Assembly (NCBI GenBank): GCA_018400215.1
Contig: JAGYNF010000108.1
Location: 1 to 5,896, forward strand
Reading direction: 5' to 3'
DNA: 5,896 nucleotides
Source of the DNA: Cyanobium sp. M55B138
Lineage (GTDB): Bacteria > Cyanobacteriota > Cyanobacteriia > PCC-6307 > Cyanobiaceae
The notes beneath the pieces were generated by a model. That model searched no databases. It was not told the DNA's origin and saw only the letters and a list, made by a program, of their open reading frames with translations. Shown here piece after piece: positions 1 to 5,896 of the stretch; position 1 is the first letter of the stretch; every line of letters starts with the position of its first letter. A program made the translations under genes and the position numbers.

Positions 1-420
1 AGTGCCGTGGGCGATGACCAGAGCCCGATGACGTTCCACGGCCAGCGGGCCCGCGGGCTGGCGGCGGGCATTTTCTGCGGCTGCTTTCCCTTCTTCGGGT
101 TGCAGACGCTGCTGGGGGTGGCCCTGGCCTCGCTGGTGCGGGGCAACCACCTGCTGGCGGCGGCCGGCACCTGGATCAGCAACCCCTTTACCTACGTGCC
201 GCTCTACTGGTTCAACTACAGGCTGGGCAGCTGGCTGATCGGCCCTGGCCAAAGGTGGCCAGGGGCGGATGCGCTGCGGGCCGAGACCGTGACCCAACTC
301 GGCTGGAGTGTGGCCAGCCGGCTGCTGCTGGGCTCCAGCCTGGTGGGCCTGGTGAGTGCCGTGGCCGGCGGCTGGCTGTACTGGTGGTGGCTGGAGCGCA
401 GCCAGGGCCGCAGGGACTGA
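1..420 (+). CDS. DUF2062 domain membrane protein, probably 5'-partial
   Basis: The reading frame is open from the first base of the window. The first candidate start is GTG at 7 (137 residues), with an in-frame ATG at 28. The protein matches the DUF2062 pattern as I recall it: a Gly-rich hydrophobic segment with FPFFGLQTLLG (about residues 17-44), then RGNHLL and the conserved TWISNPFTYVPLYWFNYRLG block (about 55-74). A second membrane segment (about 105-128) ends in an aromatic cluster, WLYWWWLE. In related proteins a short basic, helical N-terminus usually precedes the Gly-rich segment. Here only about 16 residues stand before it and no ribosome site is visible, so the true start probably lies upstream of the window. 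It is likely an inner-membrane protein of unknown function. The family is established; the truncation is inference. Confidence 0.8.
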   Translation, partial: SAVGDDQSPMTFHGQRARGLAAGIFCGCFPFFGLQTLLGVALASLVRGNHLLAAAGTWISNPFTYVPLYWFNYRLGSWLIGPGQRWPGADALRAETVTQLGWSVASRLLLGSSLVGLVSAVAGGWLYWWWLERSQGRRD

Positions 421-432
421 GCGCTGCGCCCC
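405..432. terminator. weak GC-rich hairpin at the convergent gene ends (possible bidirectional terminator)
   Basis: Bases 405-413 (GGGCCGCAG) can pair with 424-432 (CTGCGCCCC): five pairs next to the loop, one C-C mismatch, then three G-C pairs, around a 10-base loop. It spans the stop of the DUF2062 gene and the 14-base gap before the end of the convergent small gene, where a shared terminator would be expected. There is no T-tract on either side, so it is not a classical intrinsic terminator. In sequence this G+C-rich, chance hairpins of this size are common. Confidence 0.2.
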
Positions 433-434
433 GG

Positions 435-617
435 TCAGGGCTTGGCCGTGCCCGGACACAGCATCAGATCGATGCAGCCCCCACGGGGTTCAACCCACTC
501 GCGGAACTCCGCCGCCAGGGCTCGCTGCTCGGGCGTGTGGGGCTGGAGCTGCTGCAGCCGGTCCTGCACCTGGGCCAGGGTGTGGTCGATCAACTGGGCC
601 GCCTGCTCGGAGGTCAT
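435..617 (-). CDS. small conserved-looking hypothetical protein, 60 residues
   Basis: I do not recognise the family. The ORF runs from ATG (617-615) to TGA (437-435). Residues 3-42 read as one or two amphipathic helices rich in Gln, Glu, Leu and Ala. The C-terminus changes character to EPRGGCIDLMLCPG, with two cysteines (C48, C54) five residues apart. There is no signal peptide or membrane segment. It lies 101 bases downstream of rel on the same strand, so it could be the last gene of a rel transcript, and it converges with the DUF2062 gene. No Shine-Dalgarno sequence precedes the ATG (the bases before it are a C-run), which is not unusual in cyanobacteria. I favour a real gene because the composition is protein-like and it fills the gap between two clear genes with no overlap. 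A chance ORF in G+C-rich DNA cannot be excluded. Confidence 0.6.
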   Translation of the reverse strand: MTSEQAAQLIDHTLAQVQDRLQQLQPHTPEQRALAAEFREWVEPRGGCIDLMLCPGTAKP

Positions 618-718
618 GGGGGGATGGGGCAGTGATGCCGCCGTCGTAGGCCGATTGCAGCGGTCGTGCTGTCGCGATGGGCACGCCGCAGGGGATTGGG
701 TGCGGCCACGGTGCCGGT

Positions 719-3049
719 TCAGCCCACGCCGGTGCGGGCGATATCGAGCACGTCGGCCATCGAACGGATCTGGTGGATCGTGGCGGTGAGCTGGCTGGCG
801 CTCTCCAGCTCCACGCGCAGGTCAATGCGGGCGGGCTTGCCCGGGTTGGTGCGCACCCGGGCATCGCTCACGTTGATGCGGTGGTCGGAGAGGCGGGTGA
901 GGATGTCCTTGAGCACCCCCACCCGATCGAGCACCTCGATGCGCAGCTGCACCGGGTAGCGACGGGGCTGGGCAACCGACGGGTTCCAGCGCACCGGCAG
1001 ACGCCGCTCCACCGGCACCTGGGCCACATTGCCGCAGTCCTGCCGGTGAATGGTGATGCCGTGGTTGCCGAGGGCCACCGACCCCACAATCAACTCACCG
1101 GGCAGGGGGGTGCAGCAGCCCCCCAGGCGGTAGTCGAGCCCCTCCAAACCGAGGATCGGGCTGTCGCCGCCGTGGCTCTGGGGCGGCGTGGTGCGGGCCA
1201 TGGCGGCCTCAGCCTGGGCCGAGAGGCTGCGGGCCAGGTCTTCGTTGCTGAGCACCGGGGCGGCGGCCACGCTGGCCAGGCGCAACTCCTCCCGCAGCCG
1301 GTTGAGCACCTGGTGCAGCGTCACCCCACCAAAGCCCAGGGAGGCCAGCAGGTCGTCGGTGCTCACCAGGTTGCAGCGACGGGCCACCTTGGCCATCGCC
1401 TCGCCATGCAGCAGGGCATCAAAGCCATCACGACCCAGCTCGCGCTCGAGCAGATCCCTGCCGCGTTGGATGTTCTCATCGCGGTGGCTGGTCTTGTACC
1501 AATGGCGGATGCGATTGCGGGCCGTGGGGGTGGCCACGAAATTGAGCCAATCCAGGCTCGGATGAGCCGTTTTGGCACTGATCACCTGCACGAAGTCGCC
1601 GTTCTGCAGTGGTGTGGCCAGCGGGCAGAGGCGGTCGTTGATGCGCACGCCCTGGCAGTGGTTACCCACTTCGGAATGAATGCGATAGGCAAAGTCCACC
1701 GCCGTGGAGCCCTTGCGCAACCCCACCACATCCCCTTTGGGCGTGAACACAAACACCTCTTCGTCAAAGAGGTCTTCCTTGATCGAACGCAGAAAGTCGC
1801 CACTGTCGTCGCCGACATCATCCTTCTGCCAATCCACCAGCTGGCGCAGCCAGTTGAAGCGCTCCGCCTCAGCTCCCGCCGCCGCCGGCGAGCCCCCCTC
1901 CTTGTATTTCCAGTGGGCGGCGATGCCGTATTCCGCCACCTGGTGCATGTCGGCGGTGCGGATCTGCACCTCGATCGGCCGGTGGCGGCCGATCACCGCC
2001 GTGTGCAACGACTGATAGCCATTGGGCTTGGGCAGGCCGATGTAGTCCTTGAAGCGGCCCGGAATCGGCCGGAAGGTGTCATGCACCACGGCCAAAGCGC
2101 GGTAGCAGCCCTCCAGATTGGGGCAGAGAATCCGCAGGGCCGCCACGTCGTAGATCTCGTGGAAGGCCTTTTGCTGGCGCTCCATCTTGCTCCAGATGCC
2201 GTAGAGGTGCTTGGGCCGGCCACTCACCTCGCAGGTCTCCAGGCCCACGGCCGCCAGCCTGTCGCGCAGCAGCTGCACCGTGATCGCCAGGCGCTCCTCC
2301 CGCTCACTGCGCTTGGTGGCCACCTGCTGCTGCACATCGCGATAGGCCTCCGGTTCGAGGATCTTGAAGGCCAGATCCTCCAGTTCCCACTTGAAGCGGC
2401 CGATGCCGAGCCGGTTGGCCAGGGGGGCGTAGATCTCGCGCGTTTCGCAGGCGATGCGCAGCTGTTTCTCCGGCTTGAGGGCCCCCAGGGTGCGCATGTT
2501 GTGCAGCCGGTCGGCCAACTTCACCAGCACCACGCGGATGTCGCTGGCCATGGCCAGGAACATCCGCCGCAGGTTCTCGGCCTGGGCTTCGGTCTTGTTG
2601 GTGAAATGGATCCCCCCCAGCTTGGTGACCCCTTCCACCAGGGCCCGCACCTCAGCGCCAAAGTGCTGCTCGATCTGCTCGGGGGTGACGTCGGTGTCCT
2701 CCACCACGTCGTGGAGGAAGCCGGCCGCAATCACGCCGGCGCTGGCGCCGATGTCGCGCAGCAGGTCGGCAACGGCAATCGGGTGGATGATGTAGGGCTC
2801 ACCGCTGGCGCGGAACTGGCCCGCGTGCAACTGAAAGGCGAAATCAAAGGCCAAAGCCAGCAGGGCCTCGGCGTCGGTGGGGCAGCTCTCCCCGGCCGCG
2901 GGGGGCACGTGCTCGATGCAGCGCTGCAGCCAGTCGGGCAGGGGCACGCCGTAGTCGGCCGGGCTGTGGATCTGGCGGCGGGGCGATGCAATCTCCAGAG
3001 ACCGGGCAGTCTCGAGGGAGGGTTCCAGATCGGTGACCGCCCGGAGCAT
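719..3049 (-). CDS. rel: bifunctional (p)ppGpp synthetase/hydrolase (Rel/SpoT family RSH)
   Basis: A complete 776-residue long RSH enzyme that makes pppGpp/ppGpp from ATP and GTP/GDP and hydrolyses it; these are the alarmones of the stringent response, cytoplasmic and ribosome-associated. Hydrolase HD domain (about 65-225): metal ligands H89 (EPYIIHP), H113-D114 (FLHDVVEDT) and D180 (LADRLHN), plus E117/D118. Synthetase domain (about 277-385): GRPKHLYGIWSKM, RFKDYI (332-337, with D335), Y345 in GYQSLHT, and E360 in EVQIRT. The RxKD form is the one found in bifunctional Rel enzymes, not in RelA-only synthetases. The TGS domain follows at about 431-492, then a helical region, a zinc-finger/CC domain (C645, C646, H668, C672) and a C-terminal ACT domain (about 697-770). 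All named catalytic residues are present, so both activities are predicted. The ATG at 3049 is the start: no upstream in-frame start is visible in the spacer, and an AGGG lies four bases before it. A GAGGAG at 3070-3065 is probably too distant. Confidence 0.97.
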   Translation of the reverse strand: MLRAVTDLEPSLETARSLEIASPRRQIHSPADYGVPLPDWLQRCIEHVPPAAGESCPTDAEALLALAFDFAFQLHAGQFRASGEPYIIHPIAVADLLRDIGASAGVIAAGFLHDVVEDTDVTPEQIEQHFGAEVRALVEGVTKLGGIHFTNKTEAQAENLRRMFLAMASDIRVVLVKLADRLHNMRTLGALKPEKQLRIACETREIYAPLANRLGIGRFKWELEDLAFKILEPEAYRDVQQQVATKRSEREERLAITVQLLRDRLAAVGLETCEVSGRPKHLYGIWSKMERQQKAFHEIYDVAALRILCPNLEGCYRALAVVHDTFRPIPGRFKDYIGLPKPNGYQSLHTAVIGRHRPIEVQIRTADMHQVAEYGIAAHWKYKEGGSPAAAGAEAERFNWLRQLVDWQKDDVGDDSGDFLRSIKEDLFDEEVFVFTPKGDVVGLRKGSTAVDFAYRIHSEVGNHCQGVRINDRLCPLATPLQNGDFVQVISAKTAHPSLDWLNFVATPTARNRIRHWYKTSHRDENIQRGRDLLERELGRDGFDALLHGEAMAKVARRCNLVSTDDLLASLGFGGVTLHQVLNRLREELRLASVAAAPVLSNEDLARSLSAQAEAAMARTTPPQSHGGDSPILGLEGLDYRLGGCCTPLPGELIVGSVALGNHGITIHRQDCGNVAQVPVERRLPVRWNPSVAQPRRYPVQLRIEVLDRVGVLKDILTRLSDHRINVSDARVRTNPGKPARIDLRVELESASQLTATIHQIRSMADVLDIARTGVG

Positions 3050-3132
3050 GCGACCCTGCGGAGACTCCTCATCGTATGCAGCCGCTGCAACGATCGGCAG
3101 CGGATGTGCATCTTTGAACGCAAGCTGGGGCC
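3050..3132. promoter_or_regulatory. divergent promoter region between rel and the ABC ATPase gene
   Basis: This 83-base spacer separates the two divergent starts and must hold the promoters of both genes unless the ABC gene is read from elsewhere. On the - strand, TACGAT (3076-3071) is a plausible -10 for rel, but no good -35 lies 17 bases upstream. On the + strand no convincing -10/-35 pair is visible. An in-frame stop TGA at 3115-3117 shows that the ABC protein cannot start before 3118, which supports its ATG at 3133. Promoter assignments are inference. Confidence 0.45.
3082..3103. repeat. perfect 7-bp inverted repeat in the divergent spacer (possible operator)
   Basis: CCGCTGC (3082-3088) and GCAGCGG (3097-3103) are exact reverse complements around an 8-base centre, which itself contains the palindrome CGATCG (3091-3096). 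The repeat sits about 30 bases upstream of the ABC start. It lies just upstream of the TACGAT element proposed as the rel -10, so a protein bound here could control rel, the ABC gene, or both. The pairing is seen directly; a regulatory role is inference. Confidence 0.35.
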
Positions 3133-4758
3133 ATGACCGAGCCCGTTCTTCGCCTCGCCGACCTCACGGTGCGCTATCCCCAGGCGGAACGCCCCACCCT
3201 CAATGGCCTGGATCTGGCCCTCCATGCCGGCGAGAGCCTGGCGCTGGTGGGCCCCTCCGGCTGCGGCAAAAGCACGGTGGCCCGGGCGGTGTTGCAGCTG
3301 TTGCCCGCCGGCAGCCACTGCGGCGGCACCGTGCTGCTGGCCGGCCAGGACCCACGCCAGCTGGGCCGGCCCGAACTGCGCCGGCTGCGGGGCGAAGCGG
3401 TGGGGCTGGTGTTCCAGGACCCCATGACCCGCCTCAACCCGCTGATGACCATCGGCGGCCACCTGGCGGACACCCTGGCCGCCCACCGGCCCGGCTGGCG
3501 ACGACGACGGGTGCGGCAGCGGACCGTGGAGCTGCTGGAGCAGGTGGGCATCAGTGCGCAGCGCTATGGCAGCTACCCCCATGAATTCAGCGGCGGCATG
3601 CGCCAGCGGCTGGCCATCGCCCTGGCCATGGCCCTGCGGCCGCCCCTGGTGATCGCCGATGAGCCCACCACCAGCCTCGATGTGGCGGTGGCGGGCCAGG
3701 TGATGGCGGAACTCACCGACCTCTGCCGGGAAGCCGGCAGCGCCCTGCTGCTGATCAGCCACGACCTGGCGATGGCCGGCCGCTGGTGCGACCAGATCGG
3801 CGTGCTCGACGGGGGCCGGCTGATCGAGCGCGCGCCCTCGCACCGGTTGCTCACCGCCCCCCGCTCAGCCCTGGCCCAGCGGTTGGTGGCCAAGGCGCGG
3901 GAGCGGGAGGGCAGCGAGAGCCAGGCTCCGGCAGCGACACCTCTGCTGCTCGAAATCGAAGCCCTGCGCTGCTGGCACCCCCTGCCGGGGCTGCCCTGGC
4001 AGCGCCAGTGGCTGAAGGCCGTGGATGGGGTGAGCCTGCGGCTGCAGCAGGGGGAGACGATTGGGCTGGTGGGGGCCTCGGGCTGCGGCAAGAGCACCCT
4101 CTGCCGCGCCCTGATGGGCCTGGCCCCGGTGCGGGGTGGGGCGGTGCGGCTTGGGGGGGTCGACCTGCAGCAGCTGCATGGCGCGGCCCTGCGCCGGGCC
4201 CGCCGGGGCATGCAGATGGTGTTCCAGGACCCCCTGGCCTGCCTCAACCCCCAGATGCGGGTGGGGGAGGCCATCGCCGATCCGCTGCTGATCCACCGCC
4301 TGGCCAGCCGGGCCCAAGCCCGCGCACGGGCCCGGGACTTGCTGGAGGCCGTGGGGCTCAGCCCAGCGGAGACCTTCGAGAACCGCCTGCCGCGCCAGCT
4401 CTCCGGCGGTCAGCAGCAGCGGGTGGCGATCGCCCGGGCCCTGATCCTGGACCCGCACCTGCTGATCTGCGACGAGAGCGTGAGCATGCTCGATGCCGAA
4501 GTGCAGGCGGATGTGCTCGCGCTGCTACGGGGGCTGCAGGGCCGACTGGGGCTGGGCATGCTGTTCGTGACCCACGATCTCTCGGTGGCCAGTGGCTTCT
4601 GCCATCGGGTGATCGTGCTGGAGGGGGGCCGGATCGTGGAGGAGGGGCCTGGCGCCCGCCTGCTCAGGGCCCCCCAGGCCGCCATCACCCGCAGCCTGGT
4701 GGAGGCCTGTCCGCGCCTGCCGCTCAGGCCGCCAGGCTCCACCAGTGGGGTTTCATGA
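3133..4758 (+). CDS. peptide-type ABC transporter ATPase, two fused nucleotide-binding domains (DppD-DppF/GsiA/YejF-like)
   Basis: A 541-residue cytoplasmic ATPase subunit with two complete ABC domains in tandem, as in GsiA and YejF of the dipeptide/oligopeptide/nickel importer family. NBD1: Walker A GPSGCGKST (40-48), Q-loop Q95, signature FSGGM (152-156), Walker B with D176/E177, D-loop SLD (181-183), switch H210. NBD2: Walker A GASGCGKST (314-322), Q-loop Q365, signature LSGGQ (423-427), Walker B with D447/E448, H481. A linker of about 20 residues rich in Glu, Ser, Ala and Pro (about 255-272) joins the halves. All catalytic motifs are intact in both, so both sites should hydrolyse ATP. No permease or solute-binding protein lies in the window, so the partners and substrate (peptide, glutathione, microcin-like or nickel) cannot be named. 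The ATG at 3133 is the first start after an in-frame stop at 3115; only a weak G-run precedes it. The last 35 bases overlap the convergent rluD/Nif11 ORF. Confidence 0.93.
   Translation: MTEPVLRLADLTVRYPQAERPTLNGLDLALHAGESLALVGPSGCGKSTVARAVLQLLPAGSHCGGTVLLAGQDPRQLGRPELRRLRGEAVGLVFQDPMTRLNPLMTIGGHLADTLAAHRPGWRRRRVRQRTVELLEQVGISAQRYGSYPHEFSGGMRQRLAIALAMALRPPLVIADEPTTSLDVAVAGQVMAELTDLCREAGSALLLISHDLAMAGRWCDQIGVLDGGRLIERAPSHRLLTAPRSALAQRLVAKAREREGSESQAPAATPLLLEIEALRCWHPLPGLPWQRQWLKAVDGVSLRLQQGETIGLVGASGCGKSTLCRALMGLAPVRGGAVRLGGVDLQQLHGAALRRARRGMQMVFQDPLACLNPQMRVGEAIADPLLIHRLASRAQARARARDLLEAVGLSPAETFENRLPRQLSGGQQQRVAIARALILDPHLLICDESVSMLDAEVQADVLALLRGLQGRLGLGMLFVTHDLSVASGFCHRVIVLEGGRIVEEGPGARLLRAPQAAITRSLVEACPRLPLRPPGSTSGVS
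4426..4433. other. HIP1 octamer GCGATCGC
   Basis: The cyanobacterial highly iterated palindrome GCGATCGC occurs once, within the NBD2 signature/Walker B stretch of the ABC gene. It agrees with a cyanobacterial host. One copy in G+C-rich DNA of this length is weak evidence, and picocyanobacteria often have few copies. Confidence 0.4.
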
Positions 4759-4957
4759 AGTAATCCTCGTCTTCGTACTCCACCAACAGGCCGGCGCCGT
4801 AGCCCACCAGATCGGCGGGGGTCACGGCAAAGCCCAGGTCACGGGCCATGCCCGCCACCACATCGGCATCGGCGGCGGCGGTGCTGGAGAGCTGCTCCTG
4901 CAAGGCCGGGGTTTGCAACACCCGGCTGATGAACGCCTGCAGATCCTGTTGCGCCAT
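4724..4957 (-). other. Nif11-like domain, fused to RluD or a separate 77-residue gene sharing its frame
   Basis: From Met314 (ATG 4957-4955) the sequence fits the Nif11 pattern (Pfam family PF07862) over its whole length. It opens with MAQQDLQAFISRVLQTPALQ, followed by EQL, a short Ala/Asp spacer, and VVAGMARDLGFAVTPADL (346-363). Nif11-type domains occur as small stand-alone cyanobacterial proteins of unknown function and as leader regions of RiPP precursors such as prochlorosins. This one lacks a terminal double-Gly leader site. It ends instead with an acidic EYEDEDY stretch (373-379) and the tail MKPHWWSLAA. The Met at its start is where a stand-alone Nif11 protein would begin, so translation from 4957 is a real alternative to fusion. 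No Shine-Dalgarno sequence precedes it (the bases before the ATG read GACTCCCGTTCT). Confidence 0.8.
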
Positions 4958-5896
4958 AGAACGGGAGTCCGCGTGGAAGACCGCTGCAGTCTGGAGGCCC
5001 TGGGGCTGGCCGAGCACGCGGCGGCGCAACAACACCAGCAGTTTGTCAAACACGGCCGGCAGGGGCGCCTCGCACACGATCCGCTCGCCGCTCACCGGGT
5101 GGTTGAGCCCCAACTGCACCGCGTGCAGGGCCTGGCCGGGCAGCTCCAGCGGCAGCTTGCGGCAGCGGGAGTAGGTGGGATCGCCCACGATCGGGTGATT
5201 GATATGGGCGCAGTGCACCCGGATCTGGTGGGTGCGGCCCGTATCGAGCTTGAAGCGCAACAGGGAGAAGTCGCCCAGCCGCTCCAGCACGCGCCAGTGG
5301 GTGCAGGCATGGCGGCCGCTGCCGTCGCTCACCACCGCATATTTCTTGCGATCCACCGGATGGCGGCCGATGGCGGCCACGATCGTGCCGGCATCGGCGG
5401 CCGGCTGGCCGTGCACCACCGCCAGGTAGTCGCGCGAGGCGATCCGCTGTTGGATCTGCACCTGCAGCTTCACCAGGGCTTCCTGGCTCTTGGCCACCAC
5501 GATGCAGCCCGTGGTGTCCTTGTCGAGCCGGTGCACGATCCCCGGCCGCAGCTCGCCGCCGATGCCGGGCAGGTCGGGGCAGTGGTGCAGCAGGCCATTC
5601 ACCAGGGTGCCGTGTTTGTTGCCCGGCGCCGGATGCACCGTGAGGCCGGCGGGCTTGTTGAGCACGATCAGGTGGGCGTCTTCAAACAGCACATCCAGGG
5701 GGATGGCCTCGGGCTGGAGGTAGGCGAGCGGCTCGGGCGGCGGCATCCACAGCTCCACCGTGTCGTGCAGGCGCAGGGGCGTCTTGGCGCGGCCGGTGCC
5801 GCCGTTCACCCGCACATAGCCGGCATCGATGAACTTCTGAATCCGGGCCCGGCTCTGCTCGGGCCGCTGGGCCACCAGCCAGCGATCGAGCCGCAT
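4724..5896 (-). CDS. rluD: RluD-type 23S rRNA pseudouridine synthase with an in-frame C-terminal Nif11-like domain
   Basis: The 390-residue frame runs from ATG at the window edge (5896-5894) to TGA (4726-4724). Residues 1-60 form an S4 RNA-binding domain (MRLDRWL, ARIQKFIDAGYVRVNG). About 65-293 is the RluA/RluD catalytic domain, with KPAGLTVHPAPGN (81-93), the HRLDKDTTG motif with catalytic D125, and the GRTHQIRVHCAHINHPIVGDP block (220-240). RluD-family enzymes convert uridines of helix 69 in 23S rRNA to pseudouridine during 50S maturation; this paralogue assignment is by overall likeness and S4 presence. Family members usually end near residue 293-313 here. This frame instead continues through a linker of about 20 residues into a Nif11-like domain (314-390) with no stop. 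Homologues often have residues before MRLDRW, so the true start may lie beyond the window. The 3' end overlaps the ABC gene. Confidence 0.9.
   Translation of the reverse strand: MRLDRWLVAQRPEQSRARIQKFIDAGYVRVNGGTGRAKTPLRLHDTVELWMPPPEPLAYLQPEAIPLDVLFEDAHLIVLNKPAGLTVHPAPGNKHGTLVNGLLHHCPDLPGIGGELRPGIVHRLDKDTTGCIVVAKSQEALVKLQVQIQQRIASRDYLAVVHGQPAADAGTIVAAIGRHPVDRKKYAVVSDGSGRHACTHWRVLERLGDFSLLRFKLDTGRTHQIRVHCAHINHPIVGDPTYSRCRKLPLELPGQALHAVQLGLNHPVSGERIVCEAPLPAVFDKLLVLLRRRVLGQPQGLQTAAVFHADSRSMAQQDLQAFISRVLQTPALQEQLSSTAAADADVVAGMARDLGFAVTPADLVGYGAGLLVEYEDEDYFMKPHWWSLAA

Noticed and set aside
618..718. The 101-base spacer between rel and the small hypothetical gene, examined for a terminator or small RNA.
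   Set aside because: No stable hairpin followed by a T-tract and no recognisable RNA motif was found.
677..3136. An 819-codon open frame on the + strand covering the whole rel gene.
   Set aside because: It is the antisense shadow of rel: its His/Gly/Gln/Val-rich composition has no recognisable domain, and G+C-rich third positions in rel remove stops from the opposite strand. Rel has all its family motifs.
2731..3843. A 370-codon open frame on the - strand across the rel 5' end, the spacer and the ABC gene.
   Set aside because: It overlaps two well-supported genes out of frame and has no recognisable motifs; its sequence is low-complexity and typical of G+C-rich shadows.
3407..4233. A 17-base direct repeat (TGGTGTTCCAGGACCCC) at 3407-3423 and 4217-4233.
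   Set aside because: It encodes the Q-loop FQDP motif in the two homologous ABC domains; this reflects domain duplication and conserved codons, not a mobile or recombination repeat.
3786..4763. A 325-codon + strand frame inside the ABC gene.
   Set aside because: It is Gly/Pro/Ala/Arg-rich with no domain, and it overlaps NBD2, whose Walker, signature and switch motifs are all intact in the other frame.
4724..4957. The Nif11 domain as a lanthipeptide/prochlorosin precursor.
   Set aside because: There is no Gly-Gly leader end, no Cys/Ser/Thr-rich core peptide and no modifying enzyme (LanM or similar) in the window.
5021..5060. A perfect TTGACA on the - strand near 5050 as a -35 box for a separate Nif11 promoter.
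   Set aside because: It lies within conserved RluD codons (VFDK), and no -10-like sequence is found at 16 to 18 bases spacing.

Overview
The window is a compact, very G+C-rich stretch (by eye about two thirds G+C) with short spacers and no mobile element, RNA gene or CRISPR array that I can see. The content suggests a cyanobacterium of the Synechococcus/Cyanobium (picocyanobacterial) type. It has a single long bifunctional Rel/SpoT protein, a cyanobacterial-looking RluD, a Nif11-type domain (a family expanded in cyanobacteria), and one HIP1 octamer. The genus-level guess is inference from recall of similar proteins; no search was run.

Layout from left to right. A DUF2062 membrane protein on the + strand (about 1-420, probably cut by the window edge) ends 14 bases before a small convergent 60-residue hypothetical protein (435-617, - strand). 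About 100 bases further is the 3' end of a complete rel gene on the - strand (719-3049). An 83-base divergent spacer with a perfect 7-bp inverted repeat separates rel from a + strand gene (3133-4758) for a peptide-type ABC ATPase carrying two complete nucleotide-binding domains in one chain. That gene overlaps by 35 bases the 3' end of a convergent - strand ORF (4724-5896), whose 5' end lies at or beyond the window edge.

The most notable feature is this last ORF. Residues 1 to about 293 are a complete-looking RluD-type 23S rRNA pseudouridine synthase (S4 domain plus catalytic domain). The frame then continues without a stop through a linker of about 20 residues into a full Nif11-like domain (residues 314-390, starting with its own Met). 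Either this is an RluD-Nif11 fusion protein, or a separate Nif11 gene has come to share the frame and stop of rluD. The Nif11 module lacks the double-glycine leader end expected of a peptide natural-product precursor. Instead it ends in an acidic patch and a Trp-Trp tail, and that tail is encoded antisense to the last codons of the ABC gene.

The genes do not form one pathway. Rel (stringent alarmone metabolism) and RluD (ribosome maturation) are both ribosome-linked housekeeping functions. The ABC ATPase would power peptide or small-molecule uptake or export with permeases encoded elsewhere. The DUF2062 and 60-residue proteins have no known function that I can assign.
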